Assembly (NCBI RefSeq): GCF_001553785.1
Contig: NZ_LOJP01000001.1
Coordinates: forward strand, 5,893,987 to 5,957,986
Reading direction: 5' to 3'
DNA: 64,000 nt
DNA from: Actinoplanes sp. TFC3
GTDB taxonomy: Bacteria > Actinomycetota > Actinomycetes > Mycobacteriales > Micromonosporaceae
Every line of letters begins with the position of its first letter. Positions within the stretch are counted from its first letter, which is position 1. Below, in pieces: positions 41,934-51,504 of this stretch. The position numbers and the translations under genes are program-made. Under the pieces are notes generated by a model that searched no databases, was not told the DNA's origin, and was given only the letters and a program-made list of their open reading frames with translations.

Positions 41934-44300
41934 TCAGCCGCCGGCCACCACGTCGTTGACGCATCGCAGCACGGGTTTGCTGATCAGCGCGGCGGGGTCC
42001 AGATCGCCGGCGCCACGGATCCGGAACGTCACCGATTCGCCTGGGAGCAAAGTCACACCGGCACGGTCCACTTCGGCCGCTGGGTCGACGCGGTCGGCGT
42101 ACAGCGTGAGGTCGCGCAGGGTCGTTGCGGCCGTCACGCGCACGTGCGTCTCGTCGCCGATGACCTCGACGGCAGCCTCGAACTGCGGTGCCGGCCAAGC
42201 AATATCCTTGTCCTCGGCGAAGAACCAGAAAGCCCGCTGACCGTCCGCCTCGGCCAGCAGAAAGTCGCCGGAGACGCTGACGTCCACCGTCGTGGCCGAG
42301 CCGGGAGCAACGCTCACGCCGACCGATTGCGACGAAACCTCAACCCCTTCCACGGTACGTCCAAAGATCGCCGTTTCGAGCTCCCACACGTCGCCGGAGT
42401 CGTTTACGGCAACCAGAGCGACGCCGCCCTCACGAGGCTGGAAAGTCAGCAGTCGCGGGGCAAAGGAGTGGCGCAGCGCGTACCACAAAGGCTTCTTCCG
42501 CCCGTCCCCGTCAACCGCTGCCCAGGACGTCACCGGCCAGCAATCGTTGAGTTGCCACATGATCGCGCCCATGCAGTACGGCCGCAGCGAGCGGAAGTGC
42601 TCGATTCCCAGAGACAACGCCCGCGCCTGGTTGAGCTGGGTCAGATAGTGCCAATCGTCGAAATCGCGCGGGACCGGCAGGTGGGCGTCGAGCCCGCGTT
42701 GCAGCTTCGCGTCGCCGCCGATCGCCTTCTGGTGTGCCTGCATTCCCGGCGAGTCATGGGTCAGCGGATCATCGGTGAGCGCCCGGCGCAGCGTTGCATA
42801 CGTGGGCGGCGCCTGGTAGCCGAATTCGGCGGCGAAGCGCGGCCGGTATGCGCGGTACTTGGTGTAGTCGTCGGTGTTCCAGACGTCCCAGATGTGCGTG
42901 GTCCCGTACGCCGGATCGTTGGGGTGGCGATCCGGGCTTCCCGACCAGGGGCTGCCGGGCCAGTAGAAGCGGCTCGGGTCTTCTTCGGCCACAATGCCGG
43001 GCAGCAGGTCGAAATAGAAGCCGGCGCCCCAGGATTTACCGTCGAGTTCGGGGATCCAGCCCCAGTCGGCGTGCCCCCAGATGTTCTCGTTGTTGCCCGT
43101 CCACAGCACCAGGCTGGGATGCGAGGCAAGCCGCACCACATTCTCGCGCGCCTCGGCCGCGATCTCACTCGTGAACGGTTCTTCCTCGGGGTAGGCGGCG
43201 CAGGCGAAAAGGAAGTCCTGACCGACCAGCAGCCCGAGTTCGTCGGCGAGGCCGTAGAACTCCTCGGATTCGTAGCGGCCACCGCCCCACACCCGCAAAT
43301 AGTTGACGTTCGCGTCGATGGCCTGCTGGAAACGGTGCCGCAGCCGCTCGGGCGTGACCCGGCTGGCGAACACGTCATCGGGGATCCAGTTGACGCCCTT
43401 GACGAACACCGGCACCTCGTTGACCTGCACGGCGAAAGCGCCGTCCGCGGTGTCCACCCGTACGGTCCGGAAACCGACGCGGCGGTGCCAGGAATCGAGG
43501 CCGTCACCGAGCACCACATCGAGGTCGTAAAGCGGCTGTTCACCGAATCCCCGCGGCCACCACAACCCGGGGTCCTCGATGTCCAGACGCACCTGCACCT
43601 CGTCATCGGTGCAGGTGAGCGTGCGTGTTTGCCCGGCGATTGTTGCGGTGAGGGTGAGCGGGCCGGGGGTGGTGCGCTCGATTCGTACCCGAAGCTCCAC
43701 CACACCCCGCCCAGCCACGACCGTGACTTGCGGTCGCACCTCGGCCAGCCGGGCCGTTTGCCAGGTGTGCAAACCAATGGGCTGCCAGATTCCGGCGGTG
43801 ACCAGCGTGGGCCCCCAGTCCCAGCCGAAATTGCAGGCCTGCTTGCGGATGAAGTTGAACGGCTCGGGATAGGCGTTGGGCCGATCGCCGAGCCGCTGCT
43901 GCTGCGCCTCGGCATACGTGTACGCCGACTGGAAACGGATTTCCAGGTCGTTGTCGCCCGCTTGCAGGGCCGGGCGCGCATCGAAGCGGTAACCGCGGTG
44001 CTGGTTGGAGGTGTGCCCCACTGCGACGCCGTTCAGCATGATCGTGGCGATCGTGTCGAGCCCGTCGCACACCAGATCGGTGCGCTCCTGCCCGCCGTTC
44101 CACTCGAAGCGAGTGCGATAGACCCAATCGGTGCGCCCGATCCACGCCACCTCGGCCTCGTTCGAGCCGAGACAGGGATCCTCGATGATCCCGGCGGCGA
44201 GCAGATCGGTGTGCACAGAACCCGGCACGGTGGCGGCGACATCGGTGACGTCACCGCCGGTGAGAATCCAGCCTTCATGCAATTCCCGGTACGACGGCAC
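41934..44300 (-). CDS. Beta-mannosidase (GH2)
   Basis: A 788-residue cytoplasmic glycoside hydrolase releasing mannose from the non-reducing end of beta-manno-oligosaccharides. Residues 1-170 form the jelly-roll domain (SYRELHEGWILTGGD), followed by an Ig-like domain and the TIM barrel: GVNWIPDDVF, LRVWGGGRYESEEFYGLADE, acid/base LWTGNNENIWG and nucleophile FAAEFGYQAPP. The ending PYCMGAIMWQLNDCWPVTSW is the beta-mannosidase signature. GTG 44300 is preceded by AGGAGCACT, which decides the start. It follows the sugar permease genes by 20 bases in one operon. Confidence 0.93.
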   Translation of the reverse strand: MPSYRELHEGWILTGGDVTDVAATVPGSVHTDLLAAGIIEDPCLGSNEAEVAWIGRTDWVYRTRFEWNGGQERTDLVCDGLDTIATIMLNGVAVGHTSNQHRGYRFDARPALQAGDNDLEIRFQSAYTYAEAQQQRLGDRPNAYPEPFNFIRKQACNFGWDWGPTLVTAGIWQPIGLHTWQTARLAEVRPQVTVVAGRGVVELRVRIERTTPGPLTLTATIAGQTRTLTCTDDEVQVRLDIEDPGLWWPRGFGEQPLYDLDVVLGDGLDSWHRRVGFRTVRVDTADGAFAVQVNEVPVFVKGVNWIPDDVFASRVTPERLRHRFQQAIDANVNYLRVWGGGRYESEEFYGLADELGLLVGQDFLFACAAYPEEEPFTSEIAAEARENVVRLASHPSLVLWTGNNENIWGHADWGWIPELDGKSWGAGFYFDLLPGIVAEEDPSRFYWPGSPWSGSPDRHPNDPAYGTTHIWDVWNTDDYTKYRAYRPRFAAEFGYQAPPTYATLRRALTDDPLTHDSPGMQAHQKAIGGDAKLQRGLDAHLPVPRDFDDWHYLTQLNQARALSLGIEHFRSLRPYCMGAIMWQLNDCWPVTSWAAVDGDGRKKPLWYALRHSFAPRLLTFQPREGGVALVAVNDSGDVWELETAIFGRTVEGVEVSSQSVGVSVAPGSATTVDVSVSGDFLLAEADGQRAFWFFAEDKDIAWPAPQFEAAVEVIGDETHVRVTAATTLRDLTLYADRVDPAAEVDRAGVTLLPGESVTFRIRGAGDLDPAALISKPVLRCVNDVVAGG

Positions 44301-44320
44301 AGTGCTCCTAGCAGTTTCGG

Positions 44321-45184
44321 TCAGGACTTCACGGCGCCTTCCATGATCCCCCGCACGATCTGCCGCCCGCCCACGAGCAGCAGCGCGAGCAGCGGAACCG
44401 TGGCCACGAACGCACCCGCCAGCACCCGGCGGTAGATGACATAGTTTCCGCTCGCCAGGTCCGACAGTGCCACCATCGAGGTCGGGAATTCGGTGCCGTT
44501 GAGCGTGATCAGCGGCCATTGGAATTCGTTCCAGGTCGCCACGAAGGTCAGCAGCCCGAGCACCGCGAGGGCCGGGCGAATGGCCGGCAGGATGATGCTG
44601 GCGTAGATCCGCATGGTCAGCGCGCCGTCCATCCGGGCGGATTCGACCAGTTCGTCCGGCACCGCGTGCAGGATGAACTGGCGCATGTAGAAAACGCCGA
44701 AGGCGCTCACCAGGAACGGCGTGATGACCGCGAGCAGCGTGCCGTTCCAGCCGAGCTTGCCCATCAGGATGTACAACGCCACCACGCCGAGCTGGTTGGG
44801 CACGGTCAGCGTCAGGATCACCACGACCATCAGCGGATCGCGGCCACGGAAGCGCAGTTTGGCGAAGGCGAACCCGGCCAGCGAGCAGAAGAACAGCGTC
44901 GACACGGTCACGACCGTGGAAACGATGACGCTGTTGATGAGCGAGGCGGTGAAATAGACGTCCTGCATCGTGAAGACCTCGTGCAGGTTGGTCATCAGTT
45001 GCCCGCCGGGGAGCACCGACGGCGGAATGGCCGAGACCGCCGCGTCGGTGCTCGTCGCGATGACGAACATCCAGTAGAGCGGAAACGCCGACAACAGCAG
45101 AACGGCAGCCAGCGCGGCATAGGTGCGCAGCGTTGCGCGGGTTTCCTGGGGTGCCCGGCCCAGGTCCGAGGGTCGTTGTCTCAT
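44321..45184 (-). CDS. Sugar ABC transporter permease (MalG/CUT1 type)
   Basis: A 287-residue permease of the carbohydrate uptake (CUT1) family. Six hydrophobic segments are visible, beginning LRTYAALAAVLLLSAFPLYW. The EAA loop that docks the ATPase is ESARMDGALTMRIYASIILP, and the C-terminus has FVATVPLLALLLVGGRQI. It probably imports manno-oligosaccharides for the downstream beta-mannosidase. The ATG 45184 overlaps the end of a truncated partner permease. No binding-protein or ATPase gene is adjacent. Confidence 0.92.
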   Translation of the reverse strand: MRQRPSDLGRAPQETRATLRTYAALAAVLLLSAFPLYWMFVIATSTDAAVSAIPPSVLPGGQLMTNLHEVFTMQDVYFTASLINSVIVSTVVTVSTLFFCSLAGFAFAKLRFRGRDPLMVVVILTLTVPNQLGVVALYILMGKLGWNGTLLAVITPFLVSAFGVFYMRQFILHAVPDELVESARMDGALTMRIYASIILPAIRPALAVLGLLTFVATWNEFQWPLITLNGTEFPTSMVALSDLASGNYVIYRRVLAGAFVATVPLLALLLVGGRQIVRGIMEGAVKS

Positions 45185-45375
45185 CGTTTGCCCCCGCCCA
45201 GCCGGTTGGTGAGGAACGCGTTGACGCCGGCGATCACCAGAATGATGAGGAACAGGGCCCACGACATCGCCGCCGCGTACCCCAGATCGAGGTCCTTCCA
45301 GCCGGCCTTGTAGATGAGTTGCGCGATGGTCTGCCATTGGCTGTCCGAGCCTCCCGTCGCCGCGGCCGAGTTCTC
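45181..45375 (-). pseudogene. C-terminal remnant of a CUT1 sugar permease (MalF type)
   Basis: About 65 codons encode TIAQLIYKAGWKDLDLGYAA and AMSWALFLIILVIAGVNAFL, clearly the last transmembrane segment and tail of a MalF-like partner permease. The rest, about 230 residues including the EAA loop, is missing: in frame upstream lies unrelated Arg-rich sequence and then the divergent LacI gene. The stop overlaps the start of the intact MalG-type permease (TCAT), the normal junction. The product cannot form a working permease pair. Confidence 0.85.
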
Positions 45376-45420
45376 CTGGAAAAACAGCGCGAGAATGTAA
45401 CTGAACCGGATAAGTTTCGG

Positions 45421-45450
45421 ACCGTAATCCGGCTCACATCTGACTGTCAA
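45421..45450 (-). promoter_or_regulatory. Candidate promoter of the beta-mannosidase operon
   Basis: On the minus strand TTGACA (45445-45450) and TACGGT (45421-45426) are 18 bases apart, a strong sigma-70-type match. Transcription would start near 45414 and run into the permease remnant. Just downstream, GAAAC-N6-GGTTC (about 45395-45416) is an imperfect inverted repeat that could be a LacI operator. Confidence 0.5.
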
Positions 45451-45650
45451 TACCGTGTTACGAGTGCGTTTCTGATGTGGGAAAACGCGCATCCCGGGCG
45501 CTGTTCCTGCTTGACGGCCACGCAGCCTCATGGTGATGTGGGACACTTAACCGATAAAGAGTTTGGCCGCCTCCAGGGCAATATCGGCGCGCGGTAGCGT
45601 GAGAGCGCCCCACCGCGGTGGGCGCTGGAACATGAGAAAGGCGGGGGCTC

Positions 45651-46667
45651 GTGAAGCGGCCGACTATCGCGGACATCGCCCGCAAGGCCGGCGTGTCCAA
45701 GGGCGCGGTGTCATACGCCCTCAACGGCCAGCCCGGCGTGTCCGAGGCCACCCGGCGCCGCATCATGGCGATCGCCGAAGAGATCGGCTTCAACCCGCAC
45801 AGCGCCGCCCGGGCCTTGTCCGGAGCCAGCTCCCGAGCGGTCGGGCTGACCCTGAGCCGCCCCGCGCGTATCCTCAGCATCGAGCCGTTCTTCATGGGCC
45901 TGATCAGCGGCTTCGAGCAGGAGCTGGCCGCCCGCTCGTACGCGCTGACCCTGCAGGTGGTGGCCAGCCCGCAAACCGAGACCGAGGTCTACCGCCGCTG
46001 GTGGGGTGAGCGCCGGGTGGACGGCGTCTTCGTGACCGACCTGCGCGAGAACGACGTGCGCATCCCGGTGCTCAACGAACTGCAACTGCCCGCCGTGGTG
46101 CTCGGCGGCCCCGGCGACACCGGCCGACTGACCCAGCTCTGGTCCAACGACGCCGGTGCCATCCGCGAGGCAGTCGGCTACCTGATGGCCCTCGGGCACC
46201 GCCGCATCGCCCGGGTCGGCGGCCTGCCGGACCTGCTGCACACCCAGACCCGCACCCGCGCGTTCACCGAGATTTGCGCGTCCCTCGGCCTGAGCTCAGC
46301 GCTGACGGTCCCCTCGGACTACACCGGCGAGGAAGGCGGACGGGCCACCCGCCGCCTGCTCAGCGCGGGTGAACGCCCCACCGCGATCATCTACGACAAC
46401 GACGTGATGGCCCTGGCCGGCCTGTCGGTGGCCCAGGAGATGGGTCTGAGCGTCCCGGCCGACCTGTCGATCGTGGCGTGGGACGACTCGCCGCTGTGCT
46501 CGCTGGTCCACCCACCGCTGACCGCCCTGAGCCGAGACATCGCCGCGTACGGCGCCCATGCCGCGCGAGCCCTGCTGGCCGCGATCGCCGGCGAACCGGT
46601 GCCGAACAGCGAGGAAGGCACCGCCCACCTGACCCCGAGAGGCAGCACGGCACCGCCCGCTTCCTGA
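45651..46667 (+). CDS. LacI-family regulator of the mannosidase locus
   Basis: A 338-residue repressor. The LacI HTH and hinge are at residues 3-60 (RPTIADIARKAGVSKGAVSY, then ATRRRIMAIAEEIGFNPHSA, ARALSGASSRAVG). The periplasmic-binding-like sugar domain follows, with YLMALGHRRIARVGGLPD and IIYDNDVMALAGLSVAQEMG. The GTG start has GGCGGGGG upstream. It is divergent from the beta-mannosidase operon and probably represses it until a manno-oligosaccharide binds. Confidence 0.93.
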   Translation: MKRPTIADIARKAGVSKGAVSYALNGQPGVSEATRRRIMAIAEEIGFNPHSAARALSGASSRAVGLTLSRPARILSIEPFFMGLISGFEQELAARSYALTLQVVASPQTETEVYRRWWGERRVDGVFVTDLRENDVRIPVLNELQLPAVVLGGPGDTGRLTQLWSNDAGAIREAVGYLMALGHRRIARVGGLPDLLHTQTRTRAFTEICASLGLSSALTVPSDYTGEEGGRATRRLLSAGERPTAIIYDNDVMALAGLSVAQEMGLSVPADLSIVAWDDSPLCSLVHPPLTALSRDIAAYGAHAARALLAAIAGEPVPNSEEGTAHLTPRGSTAPPAS

Positions 46668-46690
46668 GCCGGGGACGAACAGCCGCACCG

Positions 46691-47659
46691 CTAAAGCGTG
46701 CCAGAAGCAGCACCGAAGCGGTCCAGCGCCTCGATCACCACACCGCCAACCCCTCGGCCCGTGCCGTGCCCGGCCTCGTCGATCAGTTCGAGCCTCGCGT
46801 CGGGCCAGGCGTTGGCCAGGCGCCAGGGGATGCCGGCGGGGCTGCCGAGGTCGAGACGGCCGTGGACCAGGACGGCGGGGATGCCGGCGAGGCGGTGCGC
46901 CCCGGCCAGCAGCTCACCGTCGGCGAACCAGCCGTCGTGGGCCCAGTAGTGGGTGACGAGGCGGGTGAAGGTCATCCGGAACGCCGGATCGTCGTACCGG
47001 GGGTCGGGTTTGCTGCCGGGCACGTTGGAGACCAGGGCATCTTCCCAGGCGCACCAGGAACGCGCGGCCTGGTCCCGTACCGTCTCATCGGGGTCGGCCA
47101 GGAGCCGGGCGTAAGCAGCGGGCAGGTTGCCGTCACGCTCTGCCACCGGCACCGCGTCGCGGAAACGTTCCCATTGCTCGGGGAAGATGCGGCCGAGGTC
47201 GCGGGTGAGCCACCGGTGCTCGGCCGGGGTACTGGTGACGACGCTGAACAGCACAATCTCGCTGACCCGGTCCGGGTGCTTCTCGGCGTAGCCGAGGGCG
47301 AGCGCGCTGCCCCAGGATCCGCCGACCAGCAACCACTTGTCGATGTTCAGGTGGACGCGCAGCTTCTCGATGTCGCCCAGCAGGTGCGGCGTGGTGTTCG
47401 TCGACAGGTCGCTGCGCACGTCGCCCGCGTCGGGGGTGCTGCGTCCACAGCCGCGCTGGTCGAACAGGACCACCCGGTAGATCGCCGGATCGAACAGCCG
47501 CCGCCAGTCGGCGTTCGCGCCCGAGCCGGGACCACCGTGCAACACCAGCGCGGGCTTGCCGTGCGGGTTGCCGCAGCTCTCCCAGTAGACGCAGTGGCCC
47601 TCCCCGACGTCGAGCAGGCCGTGGGCGAACGGTTCGATGTCGGGATACAACTGGCTCAT
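46691..47659 (-). CDS. pip: Proline iminopeptidase
   Basis: A 322-residue alpha/beta-hydrolase (peptidase S33) removing N-terminal proline. It opens LYPDIEPFAHGLLDVGEGHC, has the oxyanion motif VLHGGPGSGAN, FDQRGCGRSTP, the nucleophile elbow LLVGGSWGSALALGYAE, the Asp in HGRLDLGSPAG and the His in DEAGHGTG. These are all the hallmark positions of Pip rather than generic hydrolases. It is cytoplasmic. It converges with the LacI gene, 23 bases apart. Confidence 0.94.
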   Translation of the reverse strand: MSQLYPDIEPFAHGLLDVGEGHCVYWESCGNPHGKPALVLHGGPGSGANADWRRLFDPAIYRVVLFDQRGCGRSTPDAGDVRSDLSTNTTPHLLGDIEKLRVHLNIDKWLLVGGSWGSALALGYAEKHPDRVSEIVLFSVVTSTPAEHRWLTRDLGRIFPEQWERFRDAVPVAERDGNLPAAYARLLADPDETVRDQAARSWCAWEDALVSNVPGSKPDPRYDDPAFRMTFTRLVTHYWAHDGWFADGELLAGAHRLAGIPAVLVHGRLDLGSPAGIPWRLANAWPDARLELIDEAGHGTGRGVGGVVIEALDRFGAASGTL

Positions 47660-47806
47660 GGCGGTGATCCAACCGTGTCACGGCTTGCCGCGCATCCCAG
47701 AATTGGCCGCGTCGCGCGGTAACGAGTCCCTGACCGCTGCATGAACCCTTCCCCCGGCTGGGCGCCGGTCGCCCGGCGAGCCCGTCCGCATAGCAGAATG
47801 GTGATC

Positions 47807-48652
47807 ATGGACGTTATTCCCGCGGACGGGCATGTGCACAGTGAGTGGTCGTGGGATGCGCCGCTCGGGGCCATGGAGGAGACCTGCGCGCGGGCGGTGG
47901 AGATCGGGTTGCCCGCTATCGCCTTCACCGAGCATGCCGATTTCACTACGTGGAAGCTGCTCAACAAGAACATCTTCGAGGATCCGACGCGCAAGAAGCA
48001 CGCGACACCCGAGGGCATGCTGGTGCCGCCCCGGCTCGACGTGGAGGGTTACCGTGAGTGCTTGGAGCGCTGCCGCGCCAAGTTCCCGGGACTGCGGATC
48101 ATCCACGGCGTCGAGCTCGGCGAGTCGCACTGGGTCCGGTCCGAGGCCTCTGCGCTGCTCCACGAGGGCGGCTTCGAACGGGTGCTCGGCTCGCTGCACT
48201 GCCTGCCCGTCGGCCCCGACGCGGTGCTTGCCGAGGTCTCCGGGATCTACCTCGACCGGCCGGCCGACCAGCTCATCCACGACTACCTGGCCGAGATCAC
48301 CAAGATGATCAACGGCTCCGACCTGTTCGGCGTGCTGGCCCACCTCGATTACCCCACGCGCGCTTGGCCCGCAAGCCTGGGACCGTTCAACCCCAGCAAA
48401 TTCGAAGAGGGTTTCCGGTACGCCCTCAGCGCCCTCGCCGCCACCGATCGAGCCCTCGAGGTGAACACTCGCAACCTGCCCTTCCCGGAACTCGTCAAGT
48501 GGTTCCGCGACGAGGGCGGCCGGGTGGTCACCTTCGGCAGCGACTCGCACCAGCCCGGCGGCATCACCCACGGCTTCCGCGAGGCCGTCGACATGGTCGA
48601 GTCGTTCGGCTTCCGCCCCGGCCGGCACCCCTACGACCGCTGGACCGTCTAG
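47807..48652 (+). CDS. PHP-domain histidinol-phosphatase-like protein
   Basis: A 281-residue metal-dependent phosphoesterase of the PHP superfamily. Metal-binding motifs are DGHVHSEWSWD at the start, FTEHADFTTW, IIHGVELGESHW, GVLAHLDYPTRAW and FGSDSHQPGGI. The arrangement fits HisK-type histidinol-phosphatases, though many actinobacterial members have other phosphoesterase substrates; no other his gene is near. ATG 47807 begins the conserved sequence (MDVIPADGH); ATG 47798 is a close alternative. Confidence 0.85.
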   Translation: MDVIPADGHVHSEWSWDAPLGAMEETCARAVEIGLPAIAFTEHADFTTWKLLNKNIFEDPTRKKHATPEGMLVPPRLDVEGYRECLERCRAKFPGLRIIHGVELGESHWVRSEASALLHEGGFERVLGSLHCLPVGPDAVLAEVSGIYLDRPADQLIHDYLAEITKMINGSDLFGVLAHLDYPTRAWPASLGPFNPSKFEEGFRYALSALAATDRALEVNTRNLPFPELVKWFRDEGGRVVTFGSDSHQPGGITHGFREAVDMVESFGFRPGRHPYDRWTV

Positions 48653-48689
48653 CGGCGTCGCAGGCCGTCTCGGTCCGATAGGACGGGCC

Positions 48690-51302
48690 TCAGCTACGGT
48701 GGCTGTCCAGGTAGGCCTCCATGCGCTCGGCCGGGGCCGGGTGGCCCACCGCGAAGCCCTGCCCGAAGTGGCACCCAGCCTGATGGGCGCGTTCGAGCTG
48801 GTCCTGGCTCTCCAGCCCCTTGGCCACCAACTGCAAGCCGAGCCGGCGGCCCAGGCTGACCACCACGTCGATCACCGCGGGCGTGGTGCTGGCCGTGTCG
48901 CCCTGGTTGAGCAGCGACTGGTCCAGTTTGAGCATGTCGACCGGCAGCCGGCGCAGGTGCGCCAGGGAGGCCTGGCCGGCGCCGAAATCGTCCAGCGCTG
49001 CCCGTACCCCTAATTTTCGCAAGGCCGTCAGCGCCGCCACGATGGCCGGAACGTCCTCCGCAACCCACGTCTCCTGCACCTCGACCACGAGCCGTTCCGG
49101 GGCGATGGCATGGCGCGCGAGGATCTCCGCGACGTGCTCCGGGAAGCGGGCGGTGAGCAGCTCGCGGGGTGCGACGTTCACCGACAGCCAAAAGTCGGTG
49201 CCGCCGCTCGACCAGCTCGCCAGGTGACGGCAGGCGGCGTCCAGCACCCATTCGTCCAGCTCGGCGGCGCAACCCACCGCGCGGGCGATCGGCAGCAGCT
49301 CGGCCGGCAGAACCGTGCCCAGCCGGGGGTGCCGCCAGCGCAGCAACGCCTCGACGCCGGCCGGGTGCGCGTCGCCCAGCGCCACTACCGGTTGGAAGAC
49401 CAGGTCCAGCTCGCCCCGGTCGGCCGCCCCGAGCAGCTCGCGTTCCAGATCCATGCGCCGGTGCAGCTGGATCTCGACGTCGGTGTCGTACCACTCCACC
49501 CGGTCGCGGCCGAGCTGGTGGGCGCGGCTGCGGGCCAGGTCGGCGTGGCGCAGCAGCTCGTCGGAGTCCTTGCCACCGGCCAGTTCGGCCAGCCCCACGC
49601 TGGTGTGCAGCTCGACAATGGTGCCGGGTAGCTGGTACGGCTCGACCAGCGCGGTGACGATCCGGGTGGCCAGGGCATACGCCAGCACCGCGCCATCGGT
49701 GCTCAGCACCGCGAACTCGTCGCCGCCCAGCCGCGCCGGTACGTCCTCCTGAGCCAGCAGCGCCCGGATGCGCCGGGCCACCTCGATCAGCACCGCGTCC
49801 CCGGTCTCGCGGCCCCGGCTGTCGTTGATCTCGGCCAGCCCGTGCAGGTCGATCACCAGCAGCGTGCCCTGCTGACCGGCGCGGCGGCGGAACTCGAGCA
49901 GATCGCGCATCAGCGCCCGCCGGTTGGCCAGCCCGGTGAGCTGGTCGGTGTAGCTGAGCCGGTGCAGCGTGCGTTCCAGGTGGCGGCGCTCGCCGACGTC
50001 GCGCACGTGCACCACCAGCGCGGCCACCTCGGGCACCCCGCGCTGGTCGGCCACCGTGGATTCGGTGTCGCGCCAGATCCCGTAGCCGTCGCGCAGCCGC
50101 GCGTTGAGCAGGGCGGGCGGGCCGTCCTCGCGTTCCCCGGCGAGCAGGACCTCGATCCCGGCCTTGGCGTCGGCGGCGTCGTCCGGGTGGATCAGCTCCA
50201 GGAACGTACGGCCGATCACCTCGGCGTCGGCCAGCCCGAACAGCCTCGCGGCGGCCGGGGACTGCCAGCGGATCAGCAGCTCGTCGTCGAGCACCAGGGT
50301 CAGGTCGGTGGCCCCGGCGACCAGCGAGCGGAAGTGCGCTTCCTTGGTGCGCAGTTGGCCGGTGTAGCGCCGGATGTCGCGGACCACGAGCAGCTCGCGC
50401 ATGGTCAGCACGGCCACCATCAGGATGCCCAGCACCACGGCGGCCCGGTCGAAGTTGCCCACGAAGAACAGGTGGTAGAGCGCGGCGACCACCCCGACCG
50501 CGGCTGGCACCGCGAGTAGCGGGTAGCCGGACAGGTACTGGTCGGGCTCACGGGGCTCGATCCGGGTGGGCAGGTGCCGCCGCGACCCGCCCTCGGCGGT
50601 CAGCGCCAGCCGGGCCACGACGACCAGACCGCACAGCGGCACACTCCAGCCCTTGATGCCGCAGAGCACGAAGTTGACCTCGATGCACAGCGAGATCATC
50701 AACGCGATCGCGCCCATCCCGCAGCGCAGGGCCGCCGGGCGGTGCAGCCGCGCTCGCAGCACGATCACGGTGACCATGGAGATGCCGGTGGCGGTCAGCA
50801 ACGTGCAAACCAGCGCCGCGACCGGCGTCTCGCGCATCGGGGTGACCAGGTAGGCCGCGAAGCCGAGGCTGATGCCCAGGCCGAGCCCGTCGAACACCCG
50901 CCGCAGCCGGACCGCGAAGGTGGACGCGGCGCCGGGCAGCAGCGCGGTGCCGAGCACGAAGAAGGCGGCGACAGCGCCCGCGGCACCGACCGCGGCCCAG
51001 CCCTGCCCTGCGGCGAGCAGGCCGCAGGTGACCCCGGTGAGCAGGGTCGCTGTGCCGATCAGGCCGGCACCGCGGCAGGCGGCGAAGGCTTGCTCGTCGT
51101 GGTGGATGGCCAGGGCCGTACGCCACAGCACGGCGGTGGCGAACACGGCGGCGATGCCCACGGCGCTGGCCAGCGCGAGTACCGGGTCGAGCAGACCGGT
51201 CATCCCGGCGACAAGCACCAGGGCAGCCGCCACGGGGGCGACGAGAAACGCCACACGGGTGCTGACCCGCGTGAAAGAGCGCGCGAGGAGCGGCACTGCC
51301 AC
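48690..51302 (-). CDS. PAS-GGDEF-EAL membrane protein with altered EAL site
   Basis: An 870-residue membrane protein. About nine hydrophobic segments fill the first third. A PAS domain follows (FRSLVAGATDLTLVLDDELL, RWQSPAAARLFGLADAEVIG). The GGDEF domain has an intact active loop, ARLGGDEFAVLS, so it could synthesise c-di-GMP. The EAL domain has EALLRW, NVAPREL and DDFGAGQASLAHLRRLPVDM but reads LVAKGLES in place of the usual EGVE motif, replacing the catalytic Glu with Lys. Phosphodiesterase activity is therefore doubtful. GTG 51302 is the chosen start, with AGAGG upstream. It stands alone on its strand. Confidence 0.92.
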   Translation of the reverse strand: MAVPLLARSFTRVSTRVAFLVAPVAAALVLVAGMTGLLDPVLALASAVGIAAVFATAVLWRTALAIHHDEQAFAACRGAGLIGTATLLTGVTCGLLAAGQGWAAVGAAGAVAAFFVLGTALLPGAASTFAVRLRRVFDGLGLGISLGFAAYLVTPMRETPVAALVCTLLTATGISMVTVIVLRARLHRPAALRCGMGAIALMISLCIEVNFVLCGIKGWSVPLCGLVVVARLALTAEGGSRRHLPTRIEPREPDQYLSGYPLLAVPAAVGVVAALYHLFFVGNFDRAAVVLGILMVAVLTMRELLVVRDIRRYTGQLRTKEAHFRSLVAGATDLTLVLDDELLIRWQSPAAARLFGLADAEVIGRTFLELIHPDDAADAKAGIEVLLAGEREDGPPALLNARLRDGYGIWRDTESTVADQRGVPEVAALVVHVRDVGERRHLERTLHRLSYTDQLTGLANRRALMRDLLEFRRRAGQQGTLLVIDLHGLAEINDSRGRETGDAVLIEVARRIRALLAQEDVPARLGGDEFAVLSTDGAVLAYALATRIVTALVEPYQLPGTIVELHTSVGLAELAGGKDSDELLRHADLARSRAHQLGRDRVEWYDTDVEIQLHRRMDLERELLGAADRGELDLVFQPVVALGDAHPAGVEALLRWRHPRLGTVLPAELLPIARAVGCAAELDEWVLDAACRHLASWSSGGTDFWLSVNVAPRELLTARFPEHVAEILARHAIAPERLVVEVQETWVAEDVPAIVAALTALRKLGVRAALDDFGAGQASLAHLRRLPVDMLKLDQSLLNQGDTASTTPAVIDVVVSLGRRLGLQLVAKGLESQDQLERAHQAGCHFGQGFAVGHPAPAERMEAYLDSHRS

Positions 51303-51504
51303 GTCGACGGAACCTCTGCGGGGTGAGGGGGCTGAGGGGAGGGCGGCGCGAGGAACGCTGCCCCACTGCGGGTAACGATCGTCCCCCGGACAGGTTACGT
51401 GCGGCCCGGCTGCCTTCGTACCAGCCGATTGTCTGGTATGGACACCAAGATCGCCTGCGGGGCCTGGCCGAAAGACCCGGGCGTGCCGGTGGGAGGATGG
51501 CTGG

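Noticed and set aside
40932..44435. Plus-strand open frame of about 1,170 codons opposite the lectin and beta-mannosidase genes
   Set aside because: The minus-strand frames show clear GH2 and ricin motifs; this frame has low-complexity shadow composition.
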